Counted from the first letter of the stretch, positions 7,550 through 19,081 are shown. The stretch is DNA of 64,000 nucleotides from Paenibacillus sp. sptzw28 (GCF_019550795.1 NZ_CP080545.1:3568001-3632000), one strand, 5' to 3'. The notes: generated by a model not told the origin, from the sequence alone. Translations and numbers: made by a program.

Positions 7550-9385
7550 TCAGCGGAAACGGCTGAGCGGATTAGGAACGTCATGCACGCGGAACTCCGT
7601 ATCGCCGAATAGACGCCGTTTGGTCAGCTGCTCGACCTGGATCGTATCCGCAAACAGATCGAATTGCTCAAACCGTTCCCGGTACTGCGGATTCTGCCGC
7701 TCATATTCGCGTATTACTCCTGCCGTGATCCGCCAGAATACCGCTTCTTCCAAACCGAAATGCTCCTCAAGAAACATGCACAGCTCAGCAATATTGATAA
7801 AGAAGAACGCATCGTGGACAAAGTCGCGCACCACCGCCGGATCGTCCGTCTCAATGAACGAATTGCGGTTTATTTTCGGGTGATGACCTGGGACCGGATT
7901 CAGCTGCGGGCAGGCGTCCGAGTCAGCCAGATGGCGGCGCGAGAAGCGAATTCCATCATGGAAATCCTTGAGCGCGACACGTCCGGGCATGCCGTCCTTA
8001 TGAATCAGGATCATATTTTGGGCATGCGATTCCAGTGCTACGCCATGCGCATAAAGCATGTGGATAATCGGTATAACGGAAGCCCGGATAACCGCCTCGG
8101 TCCATTCAAGCACGCCATAACGCTCTATCCAGGGAGCGATAAGTGGACGTCCGGTTGCTTCAACATGACAGAGTGCGTTAAACGGTACCGCTTCTTCACT
8201 CTCCGACAAATATCCGTGCAGGCTTTCCCGCCAGATCACGCCGAGCGTTCCGTACGCTTTGGCTTGAGCAAGCTCCGGCAGCGTTTCATGATCGAATGCG
8301 GCACCCGCCACTTCGCGCAGAAGCACAACCCCGGTTCTTCCCGCCGCCTCATCGCCTTCAAGCAGCCCGTGAAGCCAATCGGAGATGAGAGATGCATTCA
8401 ATATCGTATGTCGGGCCAAAATCCGGCCGGTCGACGTATTCGTAATGCTGAGCGGAAGCTTCAAATACGATTTGTGCGGTGATGCCGCGTTCGCCATCGT
8501 ACGGATTGACTGCTGCGGCCGATACGAGTCTTCGCCTTCTCCGAGCGCAATTATTCGCCCTTCGGCAATATTCCGGTAGAATGCTGCACCGACGATTTCT
8601 CTCCACTGCCAAGGATGGACCGGGACCAGCCTGAATGCTTCCGGCTCCCCTCCGGCGGCTTTAATCTTTTCGTGGAAACACTCGAGTGTTTCATCCCCAA
8701 GCTCCCTCTTTATAAACTTCTCGTAGTCAATGGCACTGGAATATGACAGGCGGCAGTCTTCGGCGGAAACAGCAAGCCAAACGGGCTTCACTTCCGGTTT
8801 GAATTCCGGCCCGAAGGCGGCATTATCCACCAGGCTGAAACCGATCCTTGATTTATAACAAGGATGGTATGGGTGGCCGTCCAGCACGTTCGCTTCCAAA
8901 GCGTCATACGATCTTTCCGTTGCGGAAAGAGCTGAAGCAAGACGGACAGCGTGCGCTTGAGTGTCTTTAAGCAGCGTCTGAATCAGCTCGTCGAGAAATA
9001 CCGGCAGACGTTCGCCGCATCCGGCATTTCCAAGCACCTCGCTGACAAACTCCGTGAGCTGCGTTTCCGATGGATCACCGCCGGACTGGATGCGTCTTAC
9101 GGAATTACGGCGTACCCGGATACGGCCGAAGCTTTGCTTGGTCCGTCCGGTGCAGACATAGGCTGCGGAAACGCCGTCCGAGTTCTGCGCATGAACGGTA
9201 AATCGTTCTTCTCCGCCCGGCAAGCTTTCCCGGTCGAACGGAACTATGCCTTCGTACAGCAGCGTTTCGATTAATTGGCAAATAATTCTGTCTTCAACTC
9301 GTTTGATAAGCTCCGGCTTGATCACTTTCACCCAGTCGTCGCCGTTAACGGCAGCCGGCTTCTCCAGCAGGTTTGTTTGGTTCAT
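7550..9385 (-). CDS. sbnF: IucA/IucC-family NIS synthetase, SbnF-like
   Basis: A 611-residue NIS synthetase. Motifs are DGHPYHPCYKSRIGFS (ATP and substrate region), LVPVHPWQW, QQSIRTMAN, and ESHAQNMILIHKDG with LKDFHDGIR in the C-terminal FhuF-like part. The HPYHPCYKSRIGF pattern and the position directly before sbnG match SbnF. SbnF takes part in joining the citryl and diaminopropionyl/diaminoethane units of staphyloferrin B. Its start overlaps the stop of the previous synthetase gene (ATGA, 9385-9382). The exact substrate order cannot be read from sequence alone. Confidence 0.83.
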   Translation of the reverse strand: MNQTNLLEKPAAVNGDDWVKVIKPELIKRVEDRIICQLIETLLYEGIVPFDRESLPGGEERFTVHAQNSDGVSAAYVCTGRTKQSFGRIRVRRNSVRRIQSGGDPSETQLTEFVSEVLGNAGCGERLPVFLDELIQTLLKDTQAHAVRLASALSATERSYDALEANVLDGHPYHPCYKSRIGFSLVDNAAFGPEFKPEVKPVWLAVSAEDCRLSYSSAIDYEKFIKRELGDETLECFHEKIKAAGGEPEAFRLVPVHPWQWREIVGAAFYRNIAEGRIIALGEGEDSYRPQQSIRTMANAASPHKSYLKLPLSITNTSTGRILARHTILNASLISDWLHGLLEGDEAAGRTGVVLLREVAGAAFDHETLPELAQAKAYGTLGVIWRESLHGYLSESEEAVPFNALCHVEATGRPLIAPWIERYGVLEWTEAVIRASVIPIIHMLYAHGVALESHAQNMILIHKDGMPGRVALKDFHDGIRFSRRHLADSDACPQLNPVPGHHPKINRNSFIETDDPAVVRDFVHDAFFFINIAELCMFLEEHFGLEEAVFWRITAGVIREYERQNPQYRERFEQFDLFADTIQVEQLTKRRLFGDTEFRVHDVPNPLSRFR

Positions 9386-11199
9386 AGCTCCTCCTTGCAG
9401 TGATAAATAGAATTTGGAATGTCTACATAAAGCGGCGTTTCGCCCCGTTCTTGGAATCGGCTGATCAAATTGGCTTTCGCCGGAAGTATCGGATTCGCAA
9501 GTAAATCCTCTATGTATCCGCTAAGTCTGAAGCATTTCGTTTCTTTCAGTTCTTTCTCCAGAAGGCTGCGGACGACTTTCCACAGTCTGCCCTCCCCCAT
9601 ATGATGCTGCCAAGCGACGGTATGAATGACCGAACCCAGATGATTGACAAAGAAATAGTATTTCAACCGGGACCAGGCTTCTTCTTCGGAGTACAGCACG
9701 GGACTATCACTGGAAACGACGGTCTGATCCATTTCTGCATGCTCGAACCTGTCGCGAACGATGCTGACCCCTTCCAGGTCCCGTACGTAAAACCGGCTCG
9801 GCACGCCATTCTCGATCGTAACAAGTGAATTTTGCACGTGAGCTTCAAGACTGACTCCGTAATCCGCAAATAATTTCAGAAGCGGCAGCATTGAAATGCG
9901 CAGGTATGCGGCCAGCCATTCATCCGGGTCTGGTATGTTTCCTCCGCCGGACCTTCTTACCGCTTGCAACAGCTTCGGTTCCCGTTCCCCGGGAAGGCAT
10001 TCGAGCAGTGACGCTACGACAAAGCTTGACCCGCTTTCGCGGCCAACCAGCTGGTGAGCCTTGCGGAACACAACCGCGAAGCTCGCAAACAGCTGCACAT
10101 CCGTCTCATGAGGCCCTTTGTAAGCATCGCTTCCGCCCCTTATGCCCACAAACCCGATTTCCGGCAATATCTGAAAGCTTTCGTTACAACCGAAGATACC
10201 CATACTGTTCAATATTTTCGCCGCATCCATCGTGCGGCGAACCTGCTCCGCAGTGTTCTCACGAATGAAGTTTGTAATTCTGACATGCAGCGGGAGCTTG
10301 AAGAAATAGCCGCTCCCCGGATCCCAAACGGTGCGTACGGATGAAGTCGGGTATACCGGACTGCCGAGCGGCCCAAGATCGACGAGCGTACTATCCGCCA
10401 GCATCCGCTGAACCCGTTCATCCCGCTTGACATACTGCGCCTGCCAGGGGTGAAGCGGAATGAGCCGGTAGTGCGGGCAGCGTTCTTGCAGTAACCGCCG
10501 AGCCTCATTTATGACCTCGGAAGGAATAGGGTCTGCATCATAACCGCTCAGGCGCTCTTCTGCGATCAGCACGTCGGATGCCGCAAAATAATGCAGGCGG
10601 AACGCTGCCCGCAGCTCCGGGGCATAGGCAGGAAGTTCTTCGTCCGAGAAGCCTTCCGAGCTCTTGGGAGTCGGGTGGAACGGATGTCCCGCCAGAAGAG
10701 ATTGCTCGGATGCGATGTAATCCGGCTGTCCGGGCTTTCCTTTATCTGCGTTTTCAAGAGCGGCGGCCATATAAAGTCGCATCTTCCGCAGGCTGTTATC
10801 GATTTGTCCTCGCAGCTCGGACAGCCTTTGACTTCGTTTAACATCCTGGTCGTATAAGCTGACTTCTTCCAGAATCGTACCGATTAAACGGTTTGTATCC
10901 ACCTCAGTGAAAGAACCGCCGGTCTCACTTGTATAAAACGTGTCTCCGTACAAATGCTGTCCCGCCATCGAATAATAATCAAGCATTCCTGTGATCCATT
11001 TCTTACTATGCGGCAGCTGGACCGAGAAGGTCTCTCCTTTAACGACTGGCGGCAGGAAACCGGTCTCCGGAAGCCCGCCCCTGATGTCGAACACGCCGAT
11101 TTCCCGAAAAAAGCTGTTAAGCAGCCCCCGAACGGACGCCCTCTCGGCCAACCGTAAGCTGATCAAGCCCGCGTCCGGCAATAATGAATGTACCTGCAA
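9382..11199 (-). CDS. sbnC: IucA/IucC-family NIS synthetase, SbnC-like
   Basis: A 605-residue NIS synthetase. Motifs are GHPFHPTPKSSEGFSD, LIPLHPWQ, PTSSVRT, and SLEAHVQNSLV with YVRDLEGV. Its position as third gene after sbnA and sbnB matches SbnC, the enzyme that adds the alpha-ketoglutarate end group of staphyloferrin B. The start is a TTG at 11199 with AGGGAG nine bases upstream; the in-frame alternatives lack a ribosome site. It lies 16 bases after sbnB and overlaps the following synthetase gene by four bases. Confidence 0.83.
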   Translation of the reverse strand: MQVHSLLPDAGLISLRLAERASVRGLLNSFFREIGVFDIRGGLPETGFLPPVVKGETFSVQLPHSKKWITGMLDYYSMAGQHLYGDTFYTSETGGSFTEVDTNRLIGTILEEVSLYDQDVKRSQRLSELRGQIDNSLRKMRLYMAAALENADKGKPGQPDYIASEQSLLAGHPFHPTPKSSEGFSDEELPAYAPELRAAFRLHYFAASDVLIAEERLSGYDADPIPSEVINEARRLLQERCPHYRLIPLHPWQAQYVKRDERVQRMLADSTLVDLGPLGSPVYPTSSVRTVWDPGSGYFFKLPLHVRITNFIRENTAEQVRRTMDAAKILNSMGIFGCNESFQILPEIGFVGIRGGSDAYKGPHETDVQLFASFAVVFRKAHQLVGRESGSSFVVASLLECLPGEREPKLLQAVRRSGGGNIPDPDEWLAAYLRISMLPLLKLFADYGVSLEAHVQNSLVTIENGVPSRFYVRDLEGVSIVRDRFEHAEMDQTVVSSDSPVLYSEEEAWSRLKYYFFVNHLGSVIHTVAWQHHMGEGRLWKVVRSLLEKELKETKCFRLSGYIEDLLANPILPAKANLISRFQERGETPLYVDIPNSIYHCKEEL

Positions 11200-11215
11200 A
11201 CCCGATTACTCCCTT

Positions 11216-13311
<2,096 letters not shown>

Positions 13312-13320
13312 TTACTAATC

Positions 13321-13350
13321 ATCTTATTCGATAATGATAATCATTATCAA
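13321..13350 (-). promoter_or_regulatory. Fur-box promoter of the siderophore operon
   Basis: A perfect 7-1-7 Fur palindrome TGATAATCATTATCA is at 13335-13349. On the minus strand a TTGATA -35 (13350-13345) and a TAAGAT -10 (13326-13321), 18 bases apart, frame the box, so Fur binding would block RNA polymerase. Confidence 0.88.
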
Positions 13351-13394
13351 TGTATCTGTATATAGATTAGCATGTCGGCGAGAACTGGTACATT

Positions 13395-13428
13395 CTCCAA
13401 TCGGATAATATAGCTTATCCGATTGGAG
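13395..13428. repeat. Perfect 14-bp inverted repeat between regulator gene and siderophore promoter
   Basis: Arms CTCCAATCGGATAA and TTATCCGATTGGAG are separated by the six bases TATAGC. No T-run follows on either strand. It sits 12 bases past the stop of the LuxR-type gene and about 45 bases upstream of the sbnA -35 box. It could be a weak terminator of the regulator gene or an operator for a dimeric regulator. Confidence 0.75.
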
Positions 13429-13439
13429 TATCTCATTCA

Positions 13440-13850
13440 TCATATTCCCCCCCGTTTCAGCATTTGCTTTAAAACATACGTAAAATCGGCACCCGATTTA
13501 TCAATCTCAAGCGCCTTCTTCATGTTCTGAATATGTTTTTTGACGGTGTTTTCCGAAACGTACAGCTCGGAAGCAATCCGCTTTATAGAATAATGCTCGC
13601 AAAGCATGGCTGCAATTTGCTGCTGGCGGTCGCTCAGCGCCCCCTTGGGCGCCGCCGCTTGCGCGGGCAGCGAACCCTCCTCCGGGTTGCTGTCCACCAG
13701 GGCGCCTCCACATTCCAGAGTCACTTTTACATTTTCACAAATACCCAGGCGCATTACCTGCTCGATTACCGCGAGATGGAGATCGGCCAGCTTCGCGCGC
13801 CCCGTCTCATCCTTCACGTTAGAGTCTATCGTTAATTTTATCTTTGTCAC
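13440..13850 (-). CDS. Small LuxR-type (HTH) transcription regulator
   Basis: About 136 residues. The C-terminal part (LSDRQQQIAAMLCEHYSIKRI, then ASELYVSENTVKKHIQNMKK) is a clear LuxR/GerE helix-turn-helix. The N-terminal 65 residues (KIKLTIDSNV, LADLHLAVIEQVMRLGI, VTLECGG) match no receiver or autoinducer domain I know; they could be a small sensor or dimerisation fold. I take the GTG at 13850 as start (GGGGGAG ten bases upstream); a TTG/ATG pair at 13880/13877 has no ribosome site. It is transcribed in the same direction as the siderophore operon and lies directly upstream, so it may be its specific regulator; that is inference from position. Confidence 0.75.
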   Translation of the reverse strand: MTKIKLTIDSNVKDETGRAKLADLHLAVIEQVMRLGICENVKVTLECGGALVDSNPEEGSLPAQAAAPKGALSDRQQQIAAMLCEHYSIKRIASELYVSENTVKKHIQNMKKALEIDKSGADFTYVLKQMLKRGGI

Positions 13851-13901
13851 TGACCCAGCACTCCCCCGACATTCCATCAAGAATCATATGCGGACGAGGA
13901 C

Positions 13902-13939
13902 AAAAAAAAGGAAGCGACTTGTCCGCTCAAGTTGCTTCC
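13902..13939 (-). terminator. Rho-independent terminator after the FhuF-like gene
   Basis: The minus-strand transcript folds as GGAAGCAACTTG, a six-base loop, CAAGTCGCTTCC, then TTTTTTTT. One mismatch in the stem. Confidence 0.9.
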
Positions 13940-13955
13940 CCTTCCGACATGCAGC

Positions 13956-14765
13956 TTACAGCTTCCCAAGCACCGGAATATGTTCTTTTGCATGGACGGC
14001 CATATATTTGTCTAACCGTTTCTCATCTGTTATTAGAGGACATGTGTAGCAGTACCGGTCTTCACCAGGCAAACGATAATTTAAACAGCATTTATCACGG
14101 AGCATGATACTCTGTCCCTCATGCAGAGGATCAGCCACATTTCGGAATCGGCTGACGATCGGGTTAACCGTTTGGCCAGGAAACCAATACGGATTAAACT
14201 GCTCTGTCATTACACGGTAAACGTTCTCAACCCTGCTGCCGAGTTCACAGGTTTCTGCCTCCCGGATCCACTCCTTCCTCCAATACGCCAGCAAATAGGA
14301 GAAGTGCGACCAGAGATTGGTCTCCCGGATTCCGGTAGTTTGGGCCGTTATTGAAAACAAGGGACTGACGTTATCCGAAAGCAAATGTCCGATATACAAA
14401 TCATTCTTCCGCTGCATCTCAGAGGCGGCGTATAATGGTTCAAACTGAGCCTGATCCGGAATATGAAAGCTGAGGCCTATGCCTTTCATGGAAATCCGCA
14501 CTCTCTTCAGAGACATTTCCAACCCGATTAGGCGGTGTGTCCATAAATAAAGCGCCCCGGCGATTAATGTGCTGTAGCGTTTGACAAAAAGGGAGCCGAT
14601 GACCCTTTTATCCGAGGTGTTTAACCCTTCGCCGAAACGGTTAAGCAAAAGCTCGATTTGTTCTTCAGTATCAAGTGCGAACGCTGCCGTTTCCTGATTG
14701 TCCTCAGCAGCCTCGAAGGTGATATTATGCCGCTCTCTCAATAAAGATAAATCGAATGGAACCAT
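13956..14765 (-). CDS. FhuF-like ferric-siderophore reductase with Cys cluster
   Basis: A 269-residue cytoplasmic protein. Its C-terminus has the pattern CC-x11-C-x2-C (KCCLNYRLPGEDRYCYTCP), the [2Fe-2S] ligand arrangement of FhuF-type siderophore reductases. Such proteins reduce ferric iron in imported siderophores so that it is released in the cytoplasm. The start at 14765 has AAGGAG nine bases upstream. It has its own Fur promoter and terminator, so it is a single-gene unit beside the siderophore operon. Sequence outside the Cys motif is divergent from E. coli FhuF. Confidence 0.85.
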   Translation of the reverse strand: MVPFDLSLLRERHNITFEAAEDNQETAAFALDTEEQIELLLNRFGEGLNTSDKRVIGSLFVKRYSTLIAGALYLWTHRLIGLEMSLKRVRISMKGIGLSFHIPDQAQFEPLYAASEMQRKNDLYIGHLLSDNVSPLFSITAQTTGIRETNLWSHFSYLLAYWRKEWIREAETCELGSRVENVYRVMTEQFNPYWFPGQTVNPIVSRFRNVADPLHEGQSIMLRDKCCLNYRLPGEDRYCYTCPLITDEKRLDKYMAVHAKEHIPVLGKL

Positions 14766-14815
14766 ATGCGCTAACTCCTTAATCGTTCGTAAAGGAATGG
14801 ATTAATCTGTTGATT

Positions 14816-14844
14816 ATGATAATCGTTCTCACTGATATTGTCAA
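14816..14844 (-). promoter_or_regulatory. Fur-controlled promoter of the FhuF-like gene
   Basis: On the minus strand TTGACA (14844-14839), a 17-base spacer and TATCAT (14821-14816). A Fur box TGATAATCGTTCTCA at 14817-14831 (7-1-7, two mismatches) covers the -10 region. Confidence 0.82.
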
Positions 14845-14896
14845 TTATTTATGCTCGATTTGTGAAAACGGAACCGTTATACCGGTTCGAATCCAG

Positions 14897-14920
14897 CAAA
14901 AAAGCCCCTTAACGGGGCTT
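14897..14920 (-). terminator. Terminator of the 42-residue Cys protein gene
   Basis: The minus-strand hairpin AAGCCCC, loop GTTAA, GGGGCTT is followed by TTTT, ten bases after the small stop codon. Confidence 0.85.
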
Positions 14921-14930
14921 CTCAATCCGG

Positions 14931-15059
14931 TCACGCTTTTTTATATATCGTCAACGCCGCACATTTGGGACACATTTTACTACCATTAAAGTAGAGGAAA
15001 TTTTTAAAATTATGGCCGTTTACACAATGATACTTTTTTACAAACCAAAGTATTTTCAC
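14931..15059 (-). CDS. 42-residue Cys/His protein, possible zinc ribbon
   Basis: A small frame starts at GTG 15059, with AGGGGAG six bases upstream, and ends TGA at 14931; a good terminator follows. The product has Cys12, His11, His16 and a C-terminal CPKC (Cys30, Cys33), giving a four-ligand pattern like a small treble-clef or zinc ribbon. It is basic (many Lys). Nothing identifies its role. It lies downstream of bmrD on the same strand but 100 bases away. Start site, frame length and terminator together support a real gene. Confidence 0.6.
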   Translation of the reverse strand: MKILWFVKKYHCVNGHNFKNFLYFNGSKMCPKCAALTIYKKA

Positions 15060-15161
15060 GCTGATCTCCCCTTGTCCAATGGTGTCAGTTACATATTAAC
15101 GGTAGCATAAATCCGTCCAGTTTACTGTCGAATTGCGCGTGTCGAAAAATATATTTCCTCC

Positions 15162-17282
15162 TTACAGGGTAAAGGCTCTTTCAGCTGCGACCTGGTGCTT
15201 TGTGCCGGTATTGTCCCCCTGCTGCAGCTGGTACATTTGATAATATTTACCCCTGCTTCGCATTAATGACTCGTGATTGCCGCGTTCGGCGATTACTCCG
15301 CGATCGAGTACGAGGATAAGATCTGCGTTCTTGATCGTGGACAGCCTGTGCGCGATAACGAACGTTGTCCGTCCCTTTTTTACCACCTCAAGCGCATCCT
15401 GGATCAACGCCTCGGTCTCGGTATCGATGTTCGAGGTTGCTTCGTCCAGAATCAGTATGGCCGGATTGAAAACCAGAGCGCGGGCGAAAGAAATCAACTG
15501 CCGCTGGCCAGCCGAGAGGGTACTTCCCTTCTCGATGACCGGCTCGTCGATGCCGTTAGGCAAATGCGCCAGCATCCGGTCGGCTCCGACGTCTTTGAGA
15601 GCTTGTTCCACCTGCTCACGGGCAATCGAAGGATCGTCCATTGAGATATTGGAAGCAATTGTTCCCGTGAACAGGAACGGATCCTGCAGAACGATACCCA
15701 TGTGAGCGCGCATCGTCTGGCGCGGCATTGTGCGGATATCGAGGCCGTCGATCGTTACGCGGCCGCGGTCCACGTCATAGAAGCGAAAGAGCAGGTTGAT
15801 CACGGAGCTCTTACCGGAGCCGGTATGCCCGATTAGCGCTACCGTCTGGCCCTGCCGGGCTTCGAAGGAGATGCCCTTAAGCACGTTCTCGCCTTCTTTA
15901 TAGGCGAACCATACGTCTTCGAATTTCACATTTCCTTTGTACCGGTCTATTCGGGCCTCTGAAACATCCTCGCCCTCCTCATCCAGCAGGACGAAGACCC
16001 GTTCCGCCGACACAAGTGCTGTCTCCAGATTCGCCAGCTGATTGACGATATTGGCGATTGGCTGGAACAGCCGGTTCAAATAATCGACGAAGGCATAGAG
16101 GACGCCAAGCGACACGACCGCACCGGGACCTGTAATCGAACTCCCTCCAAAATACCAGATAAGCGACACGTAAGCGATATTCCTCATCACGTTCACCAAG
16201 TTGTGGCCGGTCATTGCGTTAAGGCTGAGCAGCTTGTTCTTATAGTTGTAGCTCCGGTTGTTGAATGCTTCGAACTCGCGCTCCATTACCTTCTCTTTGC
16301 GGAATGCCCGAATTACCGCCATACCTTGAATCGACTCGTTAATTCGCCCGTTCATCTCGCTCAGCGTCGAGCGGATGATCCGGTTATACCGTTTGGCGAC
16401 CCGGCCATAGAAGAAAATCCATACGGCAAGCGTCGGTACGATGAACAGACAGATCGCGGCCAGCCGTACATCGAGTATGAACAACGCGGCGAAAATACCG
16501 GTCATATATACCGTTCCCGTAAAAAAGTTCGCAAGCACCGTCACGTACAGCTCGCGGATCGCCTCCGTATCGTTCGTGATCCGGGAAACGATTTTACCCG
16601 CCGGTAGATTGTCAAAATAACGGACCGGCAGCCTGTTGATATGTCCGAACACGTCTTTGCGCATATTCCGGATTATCCGGTTCGCCGATCCCTGCAGCAA
16701 ATACCGCTGTCCGTATGAAAACCCGGCGGACAGCATCAGCAGTCCCAGGTAGTACCAGCATAGCTGCAGGAGACCGCCAAGTTCCGGCTGGAAAAACCGG
16801 TAAAGCTGCGCGGTATTGAGCTTACTGGCATTATACGTCACCGATTCCTCGCCCCTGGAAATCTCGATCTTGCCATCCCCGAGCGCTGTTCGGCTGCCGT
16901 CAAATGCAATTGCGGACGGGATGAAGTAGTAGTCTCGGCCGACCTGCAGCACCCGCACTTCTTTTCCGCGGCCTTCTCCCACCGCGAAATGATCGGCGCG
17001 TTTATATACGCCTGCCTCGTATGATACGGCGTAGCGGCCTTCCGGCTGCGCGGCGTACCACGGCTGCTCGATGCCCGTAATATGGACGTCGATCAGCTGC
17101 TTCGCCACGAGCGGACCCGCCAGCTCAGTACCGACGGCAACCGTCAGCATAAGAAGCGCCAATATGAGCTGTGCCTTTACTTGCATTGCATACTGGAAGA
17201 GTCGTTTCACCGTCGCCCCTTTGCTGCCGGACGCACGGTCGATATCCAGATCGTATTCCTCAAATTCCTTATCCAAGCTCAC
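15162..17282 (-). CDS. bmrD: ABC multidrug exporter subunit, BmrD/YheH-like
   Basis: A 706-residue fused membrane-ATPase half transporter. Six membrane segments occupy roughly residues 35-370, with a large extracellular insert of about 100 residues between segments 1 and 2, a mark of BmrD/YheH. The ATPase has Walker A GHTGSGKSS, the ABC motif STLSAGQRQ and Walker B LILDEATS with the catalytic Glu. The partner is BmrC; the heterodimer exports drugs using ATP. The start is a GTG 21 bases after bmrC. At 706 residues it is slightly longer than B. subtilis YheH. Confidence 0.9.
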   Translation of the reverse strand: MSLDKEFEEYDLDIDRASGSKGATVKRLFQYAMQVKAQLILALLMLTVAVGTELAGPLVAKQLIDVHITGIEQPWYAAQPEGRYAVSYEAGVYKRADHFAVGEGRGKEVRVLQVGRDYYFIPSAIAFDGSRTALGDGKIEISRGEESVTYNASKLNTAQLYRFFQPELGGLLQLCWYYLGLLMLSAGFSYGQRYLLQGSANRIIRNMRKDVFGHINRLPVRYFDNLPAGKIVSRITNDTEAIRELYVTVLANFFTGTVYMTGIFAALFILDVRLAAICLFIVPTLAVWIFFYGRVAKRYNRIIRSTLSEMNGRINESIQGMAVIRAFRKEKVMEREFEAFNNRSYNYKNKLLSLNAMTGHNLVNVMRNIAYVSLIWYFGGSSITGPGAVVSLGVLYAFVDYLNRLFQPIANIVNQLANLETALVSAERVFVLLDEEGEDVSEARIDRYKGNVKFEDVWFAYKEGENVLKGISFEARQGQTVALIGHTGSGKSSVINLLFRFYDVDRGRVTIDGLDIRTMPRQTMRAHMGIVLQDPFLFTGTIASNISMDDPSIAREQVEQALKDVGADRMLAHLPNGIDEPVIEKGSTLSAGQRQLISFARALVFNPAILILDEATSNIDTETEALIQDALEVVKKGRTTFVIAHRLSTIKNADLILVLDRGVIAERGNHESLMRSRGKYYQMYQLQQGDNTGTKHQVAAERAFTL

Positions 17283-17303
17283 TCTTGTTCACCCGCCTAT
17301 ACT

Positions 17304-19043
17304 TTAAGTTCCAACTTCCATCTGCTGCCGTTCATACTGCTCTTTGTACCACCCGCCTGATTGCATTAGCGTTACATGCGTGCCCTGCTCAGCAATCCGT
17401 CCGTCATCCAGCACAAGAATCCAGTCGGCATGCTGAATACCGGACAGCCGGTGCGTGACGATGAGCGTCGTCTTGCCGGCGCGTTCGCTTCTGATGTTCG
17501 CGATGATTTCAGCCTCCGTTCGGGCATCGACCGCCGACATTGCATCGTCCAGCATCAATATATCAGGATCGGCGATCAACGCTCTTGCAATCGAAACGCG
17601 CTGCTTCTGTCCGCCCGACAGCGCGACGCCCTTCTCGCCCACCAGTGTCGACAGACCGTCAGGCAGAAAGGACAGATCCTTCTCGAAAGCGGATGCGGTA
17701 ATTGCCCGGTTCAGCTCATCCTCTCCAGCTTCATCCCGGCCGAATAGAATATTCTGCTTGACGGTGCGCGAGAACAGAAACTGCTCCTGCGGCACATAAC
17801 CATACCATGACTTCAGCCGGTCCATATCGATCCGGTCAATCGGCACACCTGATATCATCACCGCTCCCGCGCTCGGCGGATATTCCCGCAGCAGCTGCTT
17901 GATCAGGGTCGTCTTGCCGCTTCCGGTCCGCCCCACGATGCCGAGCGTCTGCCCCCGCAGGATGGTGAACGACACGCTGCTCAAATTGTCGCTCGTCGCA
18001 CTTGGATACCGGAATGTCACATCCTTGAATTCGATCGGTCCCGGCTCAGCGACAGGTATCGTGTCTGCAGGGTCAGGAACATCCGGCTTACAGCCCAGCG
18101 TTTCGTTAACACGATCCAGAGAAGCGTTGCCCCGCTGCATGATATTGATCATTTCCCCTATTGCGAACATCGGCCAAATGAGCATGCCGAGATATACGTT
18201 AAACGAAATCAGCTTGCCTATCGTCAGCTCGTTATGATAAACGAGATAGGCGCCAAAGCTGAGGCCGATCAGGTAGCTGGCCCCTACGAAGATTTTGACT
18301 GTAGGCTCGAACAGCGAATCGATCCTTACGACTGCGATATTTTTGGCCAGCACGTCCTCCGTCACACCCGCAAACCGTTTCTCGGCCGCCCTTTCCTGCA
18401 CATACGCGCGGATGACCCGTGTTCCCGAGACCGTTTCCAGCACGCCGTCGTTCATGTCTCCGAACGCGTCCTGCGCGGCTGTAAACCGTTTATGAATCCA
18501 TTTGCCGTACATGGCTACAAGAACAGCCATCAATGGAAGCGGCAGAATGGATACGAGCGTGAGCTTCCACGAAACGAATACCGTCATCGTGATCAAGAGC
18601 GTCGCCATCCAAACCGTCGAATCTACAAAAGTAAGAATTCCAAAGCCCGCCGTCTGCGACATGGCCTGTAAATCATTCGTAGCTCGGGCCATTAAATCGC
18701 CCGTCCTGTTTCGTTCATAGAACGTCGGCGTCATGCGCAGAAAGTGCCTCATGAGCTGCGAACGCATCATACGCTCGACGACGAATGCGCCGCCAAGCAG
18801 CTTTGAAAGCCAGTAATAGCTAATAATATAAGTCGCAGCAGCAATGACTCCGAGCTGTCCCAGGGTCAACATAAGACTGTCCCAAGTCAAGCTGCCATTA
18901 TGAATGGAATCGATGGCGGTGCCGACCATCATCGGTGGAAACACCTCGATAATGCCGCAAGTGATCAGCAGCACAATTGCAACGGCATATCTTTTCTTCT
19001 CCAATTTGAAGAACCAGCCAAGCTTATACATTACCGCGAGCAT
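17304..19043 (-). CDS. bmrC: ABC multidrug exporter subunit, BmrC/YheI-like
   Basis: A 579-residue half transporter: six membrane segments (about residues 15-300), then an ATPase with Walker A GRTGSGKTT, ABC motif VALSGGQKQ and Walker B LMLDDAMS. The Asp after the Walker B Asp replaces the catalytic Glu, the degenerate-site feature of BmrC in the asymmetric BmrCD pair. The start at 19043 has GGGGAG nine bases upstream. A leader peptide gene and a terminator hairpin precede it (19082-19304), so expression is probably switched on by translation-inhibiting drugs, as shown for B. subtilis bmrBCD. Confidence 0.9.
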   Translation of the reverse strand: MLAVMYKLGWFFKLEKKRYAVAIVLLITCGIIEVFPPMMVGTAIDSIHNGSLTWDSLMLTLGQLGVIAAATYIISYYWLSKLLGGAFVVERMMRSQLMRHFLRMTPTFYERNRTGDLMARATNDLQAMSQTAGFGILTFVDSTVWMATLLITMTVFVSWKLTLVSILPLPLMAVLVAMYGKWIHKRFTAAQDAFGDMNDGVLETVSGTRVIRAYVQERAAEKRFAGVTEDVLAKNIAVVRIDSLFEPTVKIFVGASYLIGLSFGAYLVYHNELTIGKLISFNVYLGMLIWPMFAIGEMINIMQRGNASLDRVNETLGCKPDVPDPADTIPVAEPGPIEFKDVTFRYPSATSDNLSSVSFTILRGQTLGIVGRTGSGKTTLIKQLLREYPPSAGAVMISGVPIDRIDMDRLKSWYGYVPQEQFLFSRTVKQNILFGRDEAGEDELNRAITASAFEKDLSFLPDGLSTLVGEKGVALSGGQKQRVSIARALIADPDILMLDDAMSAVDARTEAEIIANIRSERAGKTTLIVTHRLSGIQHADWILVLDDGRIAEQGTHVTLMQSGGWYKEQYERQQMEVGT

Positions 19044-19081
19044 TGTTGTATTGCTCCCCTCTCTCTATCGGATTTATTATT

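Noticed and set aside
14868..14895. A GGTTCGAATCC stretch that looks like a tRNA T-arm
   Set aside because: The flanking five-base stem does not pair and no acceptor, D or anticodon arm is found around it.
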